Below are positions 7,861-14,321 of a stretch of DNA of 16,532 bases, one piece after another; position 1 is the first letter of the stretch; every line of letters begins with the position of its first letter. Source of the DNA: JAZQHR01 sp045540815. Its GTDB lineage: Bacteria > Bacillota > Clostridia > UMGS1810. Position numbers and translations under genes: made by a program. A model generated the notes under the pieces. It saw only the letters and a program-made list of their open reading frames with translations, was not told the origin of the DNA and ran no database searches. The DNA lies in assembly GCA_045540815.1 (NCBI GenBank), contig JAZQHY010000031.1, forward strand, positions 1 to 16,532. Reading direction: 5' to 3'.

Positions 7861-7890
7861 AAAAATTATCGCTTTGCCGAAAAACGATAA
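7861..7890 (-). terminator. weak hairpin between the two serine tRNAs
   Basis: On the - strand, TTATCG (7890-7885) pairs with CGATAA (7871-7866), followed by TTTTTATTAT. It could be a weak terminator or a processing structure after tRNA-Ser(UGA). The stem is short and AT-rich. Confidence 0.35.
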
Positions 7891-7923
7891 ATTTGGAATA
7901 AAACTATTAAGTTATAAGTAAGT

Positions 7924-8010
7924 TGGCGGAGAGGCAGAGATTCGAACTCTGGGTGCTTTCGCATCACTAGTTTTCAAGACTAGCTCCTTAAACCACTCGG
8001 ACACCTCTCC
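7924..8010 (-). tRNA. tRNA-Ser (anticodon UGA)
   Basis: This is an 87-nt class II tRNA reading UCN codons. The acceptor stem is GGAGAGG/CCTCTCC, with discriminator G and an encoded CCA. The anticodon loop CTTGAAA gives UGA, on the stem CTAGT/ACTAG. The variable arm GATGCGAAAGCACC and the T arm CAGAG-TTCGAAT-CTCTG are clear. It is the first gene after a perfect consensus promoter. Confidence 0.97.
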
Positions 8011-8025
8011 GAACTGACAATCGTT

Positions 8026-8054
8026 ATTATATCAAATCTCCCCTTTTATGTCAA
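8026..8054 (-). promoter_or_regulatory. consensus promoter of the serine tRNA operon
   Basis: On the - strand, TTGACA (8054-8049), a 17-nt spacer and TATAAT (8031-8026) match the sigma-A consensus exactly. They lie 15 bp before tRNA-Ser(UGA). Such a strong promoter is expected for stable RNA genes. Confidence 0.95.
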
Positions 8055-8152
8055 TACTTTTTAACGAATTTTTTTAAAAAATTTTATTCCCTGTTTTCCC
8101 GATTGTTATAAGTTATATTTTATCCAGCAATAAAATATAAGGAGGAAACAAA

Positions 8153-9019
8153 ATGAGTTATTCATTTAGCTTTGTACCAAATAATGTTTATGGCGCCCAA
8201 GACATAAACGAAATAACAAAAAGGCTGGTTACCAGCGGTGTAGAAGATATTTTTGAAGATGGTGTACCTTATAACTTCAGCCACATAAACACTATTTCAA
8301 AAAACATTTCTACAATGGGTGTAATACCCGAAGAAAACACATCACTAAAGGTAACAAACAACGGGAAGGTAAATGACGAGTATACCGTCACAATTGCAGA
8401 AGGAACTGCATTTTTCGAAGATGGAAGCACCATCACCATATACGATGGAGGTGAAACGCTTGCTTACACTTATGGACAAAAAAACTACGTCTATCTTCAT
8501 CGCGATTTAAACCTTAACCGAAACATGCCTAAGGTAACATTAACCGAGCCGGAAGGAGATTATGTTCCGTTAGCTGAAATTGCCGAGGATGGAACTGTTA
8601 CTGACAAAAGAGTTTTTGCAAAGGGTAAATTACCCGGATATATGAGTGATTATAACAACACCAAAAAAATAGAAGTCACTCTCGACAAGGGTTACGGAGA
8701 AATAGACCTTGGCGGAACAAATCACAAATGTCTAACCTGCTTTGTATGGGAACAAATTGTAGAGAACAGAGAGGATTTTTTATATCCTAGGTATTCAGCG
8801 ATGTTTTTTATAAATAACGGAAAAATTTTATGGAATATATCCGTTGATGGTTCAAGGTGCAAAATAAGCAATAACGTCCCATATATCGCTACATTTAAGT
8901 ACAATTCAGATGGAAGTGACCAACGAGCAAACATCTCCATACATGACGGAATAATGAGTATTACTCCTGCAAATGATATTTCAAATAAAAATTATCTTTT
9001 AGACATATATGTATGTTAA
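8153..9019 (+). CDS. phage tail/baseplate-like protein, orphan, function unproven
   Basis: The protein is 288 residues, with no signal peptide and no membrane segment. AAGGAGG (8139-8145) sets the ATG at 8153. The first 165 residues resemble structural proteins of gut phages by my reading: a YSFSFVPNNVYGAQDINEI opening, then GTAFFEDGSTITI, KNYVYLHRDLNLN, GDYVPLAEI and DGTVTDKRVFAKGKLPGY. These suggest a short beta-rich repeat domain of a tail fibre or baseplate component. The C-terminal 110 residues are beta-prone and unrecognised. No capsid, portal, terminase, integrase or lysis gene lies nearby. It is a single gene between the tRNA promoter (divergent) and a strong terminator. It may be a prophage remnant or a domesticated structural gene. 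This family call is a resemblance, not a proven match. Confidence 0.6.
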   Translation: MSYSFSFVPNNVYGAQDINEITKRLVTSGVEDIFEDGVPYNFSHINTISKNISTMGVIPEENTSLKVTNNGKVNDEYTVTIAEGTAFFEDGSTITIYDGGETLAYTYGQKNYVYLHRDLNLNRNMPKVTLTEPEGDYVPLAEIAEDGTVTDKRVFAKGKLPGYMSDYNNTKKIEVTLDKGYGEIDLGGTNHKCLTCFVWEQIVENREDFLYPRYSAMFFINNGKILWNISVDGSRCKISNNVPYIATFKYNSDGSDQRANISIHDGIMSITPANDISNKNYLLDIYVC

Positions 9020-9025
9020 AATACC

Positions 9026-9056
9026 AAAAGTCCGATAAATGATTTATCGGACTTTT
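9026..9056. terminator. bidirectional terminator
   Basis: AAAAGTCCGATAAAT (9026-9040) pairs with ATTTATCGGACTTTT (9042-9056), a near-perfect palindrome with A- and T-runs at the ends. It ends the phage-like gene (+) and the HAD gene (-), which converge here. Confidence 0.95.
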
Positions 9057-9059
9057 ATT

Positions 9060-9857
9060 TTATAATCTGCTAATCAAATCTGCTATTGCACTTTCGTTAT
9101 TGCTCACAAGAACCATATCCGCACACTCAAGTGCCTTTTGGGAGGCATTTGCAACAGTTGCGCCAATGTGAGCCGTTTCAATCATCTCAACGTCGTTGTC
9201 ATTGTCCCCTACTGCTATTGTTTTTGACATATCTATATTAAGTATTTTGGCAAGCTCAATTAACGCGGAACCTTTTGTAACTCCTTTTTTAAGAACTTCA
9301 AAATAATTCGCAGACGAAACAACAAGCTTGTACTTATCGTAAAATGGTGTATTTCGCATTGCTTTTTCTATTTCATATGTATAGCTTTCTTCCTGAGATG
9401 TAAGCACCTTCATAATTGGCTCGTCAATGTCGGTATAGTGCTTTACAAGATATGGTAGATGCTCGTCCTGTCGATGCTTTTCTGTATAATAATTTTCCCT
9501 TGAAACGTAAATTTCGTTTATGGTATTTATCTCAATGCCTGCGTCAGGAAAATTATCATACAAGTATTTTACTGCGTCATACACACCTGTATCAAGCATA
9601 TCTGTCCAAAGATACTTTTGAGTGCTATGGTCATAAATGCCCGCACCATTTTGCACTATCATAGGAGCATTTGAACGAATTTCGTTCACAAACATATTTA
9701 CACTCTGCGGTGCTCTGCCTGTGGCAAGGGCAAAAATTCCGCCTTCTTTTTTAAAATAATCTATGGCTATAAGGTTTTCTTTTGAAACTCTGTGGTCACT
9801 TGTGATAAGCGTTCCGTCAATATCACTGCACAACAGGTAGCCGTCAAATTTCCCCAT
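9060..9857 (-). CDS. HAD-superfamily Cof-type sugar-phosphate phosphatase
   Basis: This 265-residue cytoplasmic Mg-dependent phosphatase belongs to the Cof/IIB HAD subfamily, whose members remove phosphate from sugar phosphates and similar metabolites. All four motifs are present. Motif I is DIDGTL with nucleophile D12 and acid D14. Motif II is ALATGR with T46. Motif III is the Lys of GVTKGSAL (K195). Motif IV is GDNDND (D218, D222). The cap domain between motifs II and III is the alpha/beta type. AGGAGG precedes the ATG at 9857. The stop codon of the upstream gene overlaps this ribosome binding site, so the two are translated from one message. The exact substrate is not predictable. Confidence 0.93.
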   Translation of the reverse strand: MGKFDGYLLCSDIDGTLITSDHRVSKENLIAIDYFKKEGGIFALATGRAPQSVNMFVNEIRSNAPMIVQNGAGIYDHSTQKYLWTDMLDTGVYDAVKYLYDNFPDAGIEINTINEIYVSRENYYTEKHRQDEHLPYLVKHYTDIDEPIMKVLTSQEESYTYEIEKAMRNTPFYDKYKLVVSSANYFEVLKKGVTKGSALIELAKILNIDMSKTIAVGDNDNDVEMIETAHIGATVANASQKALECADMVLVSNNESAIADLISRL

Positions 9858-9872
9858 CGTTCTGCTTTCCTC

Positions 9873-10532
9873 CTAGTACTTGTTGTAATCTTTAACATAT
9901 TGAGCTTTTTTAAGGCTTTTCTTATTTGAATATGTCTGGTTAAGTGTTTTTACAACAGAGGTATCCGCCCCTATTGATTTTAATTCAGCTGTAAGATTGT
10001 CCATAAGTGTTTTAACCTTACCGTCGCAGACCTTTTCCATCTGTGAAAGTTCGCCTATGTGCGCAGCAATAACAGTATCACGAAGAAGTGTATCTCGTTT
10101 TTCCGGCGGATACGCATAAAACTCCGCGTGAAGCATATCTACAAATGCTACAAGCTCACCTTCATACTGTGCCTCAAGAACATAAAGCTGTGCTACATAT
10201 TTATTTATTATATTTTCTCTTTGAGCCGCTTTACTCGATTTATCACTACTTTTCTCATCAGTAAGTTTATTAGCCGCTTCGTCAGCTGACATTTCACCTG
10301 ATTTGATTTTTTCAATTTCCTCTTCGGTAAGTTCACGAACGAGGCCTACCTCTGTCATCTCACCACTTAGTTTTTCTGTAACATTTCCAAGCTTTGCGGA
10401 AAGCTCATCGTCATTTAATCGGACAGCCGTGATAAGCGAATTGATATTATCCCACTGCCAAATGCACAGTGAGGAAACTGTTAACACTATCAAAATGAGT
10501 AATCCTAATAATATTCTTTTGAAAATTTTCAT
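9873..10532 (-). CDS. membrane-anchored hypothetical protein with helical exterior
   Basis: I do not recognise this 219-residue protein. It starts MKIFKRILLGLLILIVLTVSSLCIW, one N-terminal membrane anchor (about residues 5-25) or an uncleaved signal. The rest is hydrophilic and strongly helical. It has a charged Glu/Lys/Ser-rich part (ELTEEEIEKIKSGEMSADEA) and a likely coiled-coil half rich in Leu and Glu. No Cys or His metal motif is seen. The ATG at 10532 is chosen because AAGGTGG lies 8 nt upstream. An in-frame GTG at 10544 overlaps that ribosome binding site and is unlikely. It is 15 bp from the HAD gene and in the same operon. A possible extended -10 (TGGTAGAAT) lies around 10550-10563. 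Confidence 0.8.
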   Translation of the reverse strand: MKIFKRILLGLLILIVLTVSSLCIWQWDNINSLITAVRLNDDELSAKLGNVTEKLSGEMTEVGLVRELTEEEIEKIKSGEMSADEAANKLTDEKSSDKSSKAAQRENIINKYVAQLYVLEAQYEGELVAFVDMLHAEFYAYPPEKRDTLLRDTVIAAHIGELSQMEKVCDGKVKTLMDNLTAELKSIGADTSVVKTLNQTYSNKKSLKKAQYVKDYNKY

Positions 10533-10591
10533 TGTAAAAACCACCTTTTAAAATATTCTACCACAAAAAAACGAATAATTCTACTATTTAT

Positions 10592-10620
10592 TTGCATTTT
10601 CTCCTAAAATATGTTATATT
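10592..10620 (+). promoter_or_regulatory. promoter of mscL
   Basis: TTGCAT (10592-10597), a 17-nt spacer and TATATT (10615-10620) form a good sigma-A promoter. It lies 37 bp before the mscL start. Confidence 0.75.
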
Positions 10621-10656
10621 CAAAATATAATATTTTTATGTGGGGTGTTAAAAATT

Positions 10657-11094
10657 ATGTGGAAAGAATTTAAAGAGTTTGCTTTCAAGGGAAATGTACT
10701 TGACATGGCAGTCGGTGTTATCATAGGTGGTGCTTTTGGAAAAATCGTTACTGCACTTGTTAACAATGTAATTATGCCGCTATTTGGTGCTATTACAGGC
10801 GGAATGAATTTTTCTGACTGGAAATGGGTACTTAAACCTGCTGTTATTGATGAAGCTACAGGTGCGGTACTAAAAGCTGAAAATGCTATTACATACGGTG
10901 TATTTATTCAAAACATTGTTGACTTTTTAATTATTGCATTTTCAATCTTTATGTTTATTAAAGTACTTAATAATACAAAAGATAAATTTAAGAAGGCAGA
11001 AGATGTTAAGGAAGAAGAACCTGCACCAGCAGCTCCGACAGAAGCTGAACTGCTAGCAGAAATCCGTGATTTGCTAAAAGAACAAAACAAATAA
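10657..11094 (+). CDS. mscL: large-conductance mechanosensitive channel MscL
   Basis: This homopentameric membrane channel opens under membrane tension and releases solutes during hypo-osmotic shock. The 145-residue protein shows the N-terminal amphipathic helix MWKEFKEFAFKGN and the pore-lining TM1 VLDMAVGVIIGGAFGKIV. A periplasmic loop follows (about residues 50-78), then TM2 (about 84-103), and a charged C-terminal helix ending LLAEIRDLLKEQNK. The C-terminal linker has an AP-rich stretch. The ATG at 10657 is chosen because GGGGTG (10642-10647) is its ribosome binding site. A GTG at 10645 is in frame but overlaps that site. It has its own promoter and terminator and is a single-gene unit. 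Confidence 0.97.
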   Translation: MWKEFKEFAFKGNVLDMAVGVIIGGAFGKIVTALVNNVIMPLFGAITGGMNFSDWKWVLKPAVIDEATGAVLKAENAITYGVFIQNIVDFLIIAFSIFMFIKVLNNTKDKFKKAEDVKEEEPAPAAPTEAELLAEIRDLLKEQNK

Positions 11095-11103
11095 TTAAAG
11101 CAC

Positions 11104-11140
11104 AAAAATCCGCAAAGCCAAAAAGACTATGCGGATTTTT
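11104..11140. terminator. bidirectional terminator between mscL and the Cys-rich membrane gene
   Basis: AAAAATCCGCA (11104-11114) pairs with TGCGGATTTTT (11130-11140). It serves mscL on the + strand and the converging gene on the - strand. Confidence 0.9.
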
Positions 11141-11151
11141 ATTATTTAAAA

Positions 11152-11571
11152 TTAGTCCTGTGTGCAGCCAACCACGCATCTTACAAGACACGCAACCAGC
11201 GATACCACTAGTGAAAAGAATGTTAATAAAAGGCCTGTGATGATTGCACCTATGACACTTGTAGCAGCAAAAGTAACAGCTAAAAGAATTATAGATACGA
11301 GTATTGCACCAAGTATTGCTATAAGAAGTACAGGAAGAATATTACAAACACAGCCTCTTATGCCGGAGTTACGAATTGCAACACTTGTGACAAGCGTTAT
11401 TGCAAGATATACTACCGCTATACCAAGTACAACCCACAAAAATGCAGGTGTAACGGTAATAACAGCAGTAAAGGTTAGAAAAGCAGTGATTATACCGATG
11501 ATTATGCTGGCTACTATTGCTACACCTACGCAACTCCATCTACATCCGCAATTGCAATTTGAACAAGTCAT
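11152..11571 (-). CDS. small cysteine-rich membrane protein of unknown function
   Basis: I do not recognise this 139-residue protein. It opens with a dense cysteine motif, MTCSNCNCGCRWSC (Cys 3, 6, 8, 10, 14). About four hydrophobic helices follow. A CVC motif (Cys 74, 76) lies in the central loop, and Cys 128, 132 and 136 lie near the end. The arrangement could bind a metal or be redox-active, but no known domain is seen. The start at ATG 11571 is set by GGAGGTG at 11584-11578. An earlier ATG at 11592 is in frame but lies before that site. It follows the thioredoxin-like gene on the same strand but is separated from it by a terminator. A 9-bp inverted repeat covers its ribosome binding site. 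Confidence 0.75.
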   Translation of the reverse strand: MTCSNCNCGCRWSCVGVAIVASIIIGIITAFLTFTAVITVTPAFLWVVLGIAVVYLAITLVTSVAIRNSGIRGCVCNILPVLLIAILGAILVSIILLAVTFAATSVIGAIITGLLLTFFSLVVSLVACLVRCVVGCTQD

Positions 11572-11577
11572 ATTTTT

Positions 11578-11618
11578 CACCTCCAATGTCATTATATGTC
11601 GAATAATATTTGGAGGTG
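11578..11618 (-). promoter_or_regulatory. inverted repeat that can sequester the ribosome binding site
   Basis: In the leader of the Cys-rich membrane gene, CACCTCCAA (11618-11610 on the - strand) is perfectly complementary to TTGGAGGTG (11586-11578), which contains the ribosome binding site. The 23-nt loop can itself pair (ATTAT with ATAAT). If transcribed, the hairpin would hide the site. A TATAAT inside the loop could instead be a -10 element, in which case only half would be transcribed. Confidence 0.5.
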
Positions 11619-11622
11619 CATC

Positions 11623-11650
11623 AAAAAAAAGAGTGGTTTTCCACTCTTTT
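11623..11650 (-). terminator. terminator after the TrmH-TSCPD-thioredoxin operon
   Basis: On the - strand, AAAAGAGTGG (11650-11641) pairs with CCACTCTTTT (11636-11627) around an AAAA loop, followed by a T-run to 11623. It begins inside the stop codon region of the thioredoxin-like gene. Confidence 0.9.
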
Positions 11651-11936
11651 ATCTAAATAATTTTTTTACATCTTCAAGCGAAAGCATCTTGCCTGTTGAA
11701 ACTACTACATCATTTACAAGTACTGCAGGAAGTGCAGGAACATTATATTTTGCCACTTCATCTTTTTCTGTTATATATTCCACTTGGATGTTTATGCCAA
11801 GTTCAGGCATAGCGCTTTTTACTGTTTCAAAAAGTTTATGGCAATTCGGACAACCTGCGCCAAGCACCTTTATGCTTGTAACTTCGCTAGTTAGAAATGT
11901 TTTTGCTTTCTTTTTAAAAATATCAAGTAATGACAT
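11649..11936 (-). CDS. thioredoxin-like small redox protein (CPNC motif)
   Basis: This 95-residue thioredoxin fold belongs to the small 'redox-active disulfide protein' type. The active-site pair is C29-P-N-C32 in the loop GAGCPNCHKL, and the cis-proline is P70 in VPALPAVLVN. The protein is shorter than classical thioredoxin (about 105 residues) and has CPNC instead of CGPC, so its redox potential and partner probably differ. No signal peptide is seen, so it is cytoplasmic. AAGGAGAAAAAG precedes the ATG at 11936. The TSCPD gene ends 13 bp upstream on the same strand, so the two are co-translated. Its partner is unknown; thiol proteins of the same cluster are possible. Confidence 0.88.
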   Translation of the reverse strand: MSLLDIFKKKAKTFLTSEVTSIKVLGAGCPNCHKLFETVKSAMPELGINIQVEYITEKDEVAKYNVPALPAVLVNDVVVSTGKMLSLEDVKKLFR

Positions 11937-11949
11937 AACTTTTTCTCCT

Positions 11950-12198
11950 TTACATATTCATTGCTTTTTTGAGTGCCTTTGCAAGCTGGTCAGGACAAGA
12001 TGTACCGCGTCCTCCGCAGTCTATTCCTTCAAGCTTCTTTATAATTTCCTCTGCCTTCATACCCTCAGCAAGACTGGATACACCTTTAGTATTTCCCATA
12101 CAACCGCGTACAAACTCTACGTTTTTTACTATTCCATCCTCAATGTCAAATGACACCGAAACTGAGCAAGTGCCTCTGGTATTAAAAGTATATCTCAT
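11950..12198 (-). CDS. TSCPD domain protein (TIGR03905-type)
   Basis: This 82-residue cytoplasmic protein is named for its TSCPDQLAKAL motif near the C-terminus (C68). Further cysteines are C11 in GTCSVSVSF, C33 in VRGCMGN and C61 in IDCGGRGTSC. The same domain is found at the C-terminus of some class II ribonucleotide reductases. The stand-alone family, common in Clostridia, has no proven function that I know of. Four conserved cysteines suggest metal binding or thiol chemistry. The ATG lies 2 bp after the stop of the TrmH gene. Its ribosome binding site GAGAGG lies within the end of that gene. Tight spacing to both neighbours shows one operon. Confidence 0.88.
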   Translation of the reverse strand: MRYTFNTRGTCSVSVSFDIEDGIVKNVEFVRGCMGNTKGVSSLAEGMKAEEIIKKLEGIDCGGRGTSCPDQLAKALKKAMNM

Positions 12199-12200
12199 AA

Positions 12201-12971
12201 TTAAAGTCCTCTCTGTCTTAAAATCTCATACACCAAAATCCCGCACGCAACCGACGCATTTAGCGATTCTGCCTTTCCGTAGATAGGTATTTTGACGGGC
12301 AGATTGCACATACTCATAACCTCGTCTGTTATGCCGTTTGCTTCGTTGCCTATAACAATAACTGTGCACGGTGAATATTTCGCCTCAAAATGAGAAGACT
12401 TCGCCTCAAGACTACCTGCTACAAGGTCAAAGCCAATGTTTTTAAGCATATCGAGTGCGTTTTTATCGCATTCCTCATACACAGGTACATTGAACATACT
12501 TGCCATTGTAGAACGAATTGTTTTAGGATTATATATATCCACGCAAGTTTTAGATAAAAGTACTCCATCTACACCGCCTGCATCAGCAATCCTTACAATA
12601 GTGCCAAGATTTCCAGGATCCTGTATGCCATCAAGATATATAAAGAAACTTCCGTTTTTAGCTATAGTTTCATCAAACACACGTGCATTTATCTTTGCTA
12701 CCGCCATTATCCCCTGTGAATTCACTGTGGTTTTAAGCTGATTAAACAGCTTTTCGGGCATTACAATTAAATCTAGATGCGAAAATTCTGATGCATCAAA
12801 TGTGTCTGTTACTATTATGTTTTTAAGTTCTACCCCATTTTCTATGGCATCACGAACAAGTCGGTAACCTTCTAATAGGTACTCACCTGATTTTGCGCGA
12901 TACGACTTTGTCTGAAGTTTTTTTACGTGTTTAACCAAGCTGTTATCGGGACTTGTAATAGTTTGTATCAT
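12201..12971 (-). CDS. TrmH/SpoU family RNA 2'-O-methyltransferase
   Basis: This 256-residue enzyme transfers a methyl group from S-adenosylmethionine to a ribose 2'-OH of rRNA or tRNA. It has an N-terminal substrate-binding domain (about residues 1-95, including EYLLEGYRLVRDAI) and a SPOUT trefoil-knot domain. The three SpoU motifs are LDGIQDPGNLGTIVRIADA (113-131), VIGNEANGI (206-214) and IPIYGKAESLNASVACGI (228-245). The ATG at 12971 is preferred because AAGGTGAAA lies just upstream. An ATG at 12995 is in frame but lies within the rplT terminator. It heads the three-gene unit with the TSCPD and thioredoxin-like genes. In many Bacillota such genes lie near rplT, as here. The exact RNA target is not decided. 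Confidence 0.93.
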   Translation of the reverse strand: MIQTITSPDNSLVKHVKKLQTKSYRAKSGEYLLEGYRLVRDAIENGVELKNIIVTDTFDASEFSHLDLIVMPEKLFNQLKTTVNSQGIMAVAKINARVFDETIAKNGSFFIYLDGIQDPGNLGTIVRIADAGGVDGVLLSKTCVDIYNPKTIRSTMASMFNVPVYEECDKNALDMLKNIGFDLVAGSLEAKSSHFEAKYSPCTVIVIGNEANGITDEVMSMCNLPVKIPIYGKAESLNASVACGILVYEILRQRGL

Positions 12972-12984
12972 AATTTCACCTTGT

Positions 12985-13014
12985 AAAAAAGGCAAAGTCT
13001 TTTTCGACCTTGCC
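12985..13014 (-). terminator. terminator after rplT
   Basis: On the - strand, GGCAAGGTC (13014-13006) pairs with GACTTTGCC (12999-12991), with one G-U pair. TTTTTT follows at 12990-12985. It is 13 bp after rplT and just before the ribosome binding site of the methyltransferase gene, so it could be leaky and feed that operon. Confidence 0.88.
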
Positions 13015-13026
13015 CTCTAGCATTAA

Positions 13027-13383
13027 TTATTTAAGTGCTTCTTTAGCTTTTTCTACCAATGCAGTAAATGCTGCAGGGTCAGCTATAGCGATTTCAGAAA
13101 GCATCTTTCTGTTCATATCGATGTTTGCTTTCTTAAGACCATTCATAAACTGTGAGTAGTTAGTGCCGTTAAGCTTTGCAGCAGCACTGATTCTAGTGAT
13201 CCACAATTTTCTGAAATCTCTTTTCTTAAGTTTTCTACCCTTGTATGCATATACCAATGATTTCATTACTGCCTGGTTGGCAGTTCTGAATAATTTACTC
13301 TTTGCACCTCTGTAACCTTTAGCAAGTTTAAGAATCTTTTTATGTCTTCTTCTTGTTGTTACAGCGCCTTTAATTCTAGCCAT
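13027..13383 (-). CDS. rplT: 50S ribosomal protein L20
   Basis: This 118-residue basic protein binds 23S rRNA and is needed for early 50S assembly. In Bacillota it also represses its own operon by binding the leader RNA. The N-terminus MARIKGAVTTRRRHKKILKLAKGYRGAKSKLFRTA is a standard L20 opening (given as MARIKGAVTTRRRHKK and LAKGYRGAKS). The C-terminal RNA-binding part reads LWITRISAAAKLNGTNYSQF. Length is normal. AGAGGAGGCG precedes the ATG. It is the last gene of infC-rpmI-rplT and is 21 bp after rpmI. Confidence 0.99.
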   Translation of the reverse strand: MARIKGAVTTRRRHKKILKLAKGYRGAKSKLFRTANQAVMKSLVYAYKGRKLKKRDFRKLWITRISAAAKLNGTNYSQFMNGLKKANIDMNRKMLSEIAIADPAAFTALVEKAKEALK

Positions 13384-13404
13384 TTTAAAACGCCTCCTCT
13401 AATA

Positions 13405-13602
13405 TTATTTGTAAAGTATTAATCTCTTAATAGTTGCTGCATTTGCTTTTGAAGCATAAGCAGACTTTCTAAGTCCTCTTTTTCTCTTAGTAGACTTTTT
13501 AGTAAGTATGTGGCTTCTGTAAGCCTGACCTCTTTTAACCTTACCGTTTTTAGTAAGACCAAATCTTTTTGCTGCGCCTCTGTGAGTTTTGATTTTAGGC
13601 AT
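13405..13602 (-). CDS. rpmI: 50S ribosomal protein L35
   Basis: This 65-residue, very basic large-subunit protein has the family opening MPKIKTHRGAAKRFGLTKNGK and the SHILTKKSTKRKRGLRK core (read as HILTKKSTKRKR). Length is normal. GGAAGGAGTG precedes the ATG. It is the middle gene of the conserved infC-rpmI-rplT operon. Confidence 0.99.
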   Translation of the reverse strand: MPKIKTHRGAAKRFGLTKNGKVKRGQAYRSHILTKKSTKRKRGLRKSAYASKANAATIKRLILYK

Positions 13603-13656
13603 AGTATTTTACACTCCTTCCAAAGAATTTTATACTTATTTTAAAATATAAACATT

Positions 13657-14169
13657 TTATTTAGGTGCGACAACCATTGTCATATTTCTGCCTTCAAGCT
13701 TAGCCTTTTTCTCAACGTTTGCAACCTCTGAAATTGCCTCGGCAAATTTTTCTAAAAGGTCGGCACCGATTTGAGAATGGTTAACCTCACGGCCTCTGAA
13801 TCTAACGGTTATCTTTACCTTATCACCAGATTTTAAGAATTTAATTGTCTGATTAACTTTAGTGTTAAAGTCGTGAGTATCGATAGACGGTGATAGTCTA
13901 ACCTCTTTGATGTTTACAACCTTCTGATTTTTCTTAGCTTCCTTCTCACGTTTGCCCTGCTCAAATTTGTGCTTGCCATAGTCCATAATCTTACATACTG
14001 GCGGCTGGGCATTTGGAGAAATCATAACCAAGTCCAATCCTGCTTCATCAGCTTTCTTCTGCGCAGTAGGAACATCTACTATGCCAAGCTGAGAACCATC
14101 GGCATCAATTAGTCTGACTTCTTTGCCTTTGATTTCCTCATTAATCATTAAGTCTTGTTTACTGATAAT
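13657..14169 (-). CDS. infC: translation initiation factor IF-3, non-AUG start (AUU or AUC)
   Basis: IF-3 binds the 30S subunit, keeps it apart from 50S and checks start-codon choice. The protein shows SKQDLMINEEIKGKEVRLID, then PNAQPPVCKIMDYGKHKFEQ, then VNIKEVRLSPSIDTHDFNTK, and the C-domain VKITVRFRGREVNHSQIG. The first ATG (14148) is 27 nt from the ribosome binding site GGAGGTG (14180-14174), far too distant. The frame continues upstream with ATT (14169) ATC (14166) AGT AAA CAA, giving the usual IF-3 N-terminus (I)ISKQDLMINEE. Initiation is therefore at ATT or ATC, 6 or 9 nt after GGAGG. IF-3 genes are known for rare start codons, which IF-3 itself discriminates against. The protein is about 170 residues. 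It leads the operon with rpmI and rplT and follows the L20-type leader. Confidence 0.97.
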   Translation of the reverse strand: MISKQDLMINEEIKGKEVRLIDADGSQLGIVDVPTAQKKADEAGLDLVMISPNAQPPVCKIMDYGKHKFEQGKREKEAKKNQKVVNIKEVRLSPSIDTHDFNTKVNQTIKFLKSGDKVKITVRFRGREVNHSQIGADLLEKFAEAISEVANVEKKAKLEGRNMTMVVAPK

Positions 14170-14201
14170 AAAGCACCTCCGTTATTTTAGCGTATAAACG
14201 C

Positions 14202-14315
14202 AAAAAAATAAGTGAACGCACAGACGCCCACTTATAGTAATACCATTTTAATCGTATTAACCTTACTGATTCTATGACCGCAAGGTGAGAAGCGGGACTT
14301 CTGCTTTGTTTTTAC
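14202..14315 (-). promoter_or_regulatory. L20-type leader with attenuator terminator
   Basis: The infC 5' leader runs from the predicted start near 14315. It contains a GC-rich hairpin AGAAG-TCCCG-CTTCT followed by CACCTTGCGG (about 14300-14275) and AGTAA...TTACT pairings. A terminator follows: AAGTGGGCG (14233-14225) with CGTTCACTT (14218-14210), then ATTTTTTT (to 14202). In Bacillota, L20 binding to such leaders promotes premature termination of infC-rpmI-rplT. The arrangement matches the known L20 leader class. I could not confirm the L20 binding site by alignment. Confidence 0.82.
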
Positions 14316-14321
14316 CTAGTT

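Noticed and set aside
8055..8100. AT-rich tract with T- and A-runs before the phage-like gene, considered as an origin or attachment site.
   Set aside because: It has no DnaA-box cluster, no repeat of a tRNA end and no integrase nearby; it is most simply a promoter region.
11162..12153. Two long + strand open frames (164 and 185 codons) over the Cys-rich and thioredoxin-like genes.
   Set aside because: They are antisense to genes with clear motifs and ribosome binding sites, have low-complexity Thr/Ile/Ser-rich products, and lack good ribosome binding sites.
14148..14148. ATG as the infC start.
   Set aside because: It lies 27 nt from the only ribosome binding site, and the conserved IF-3 N-terminus lies upstream of it.
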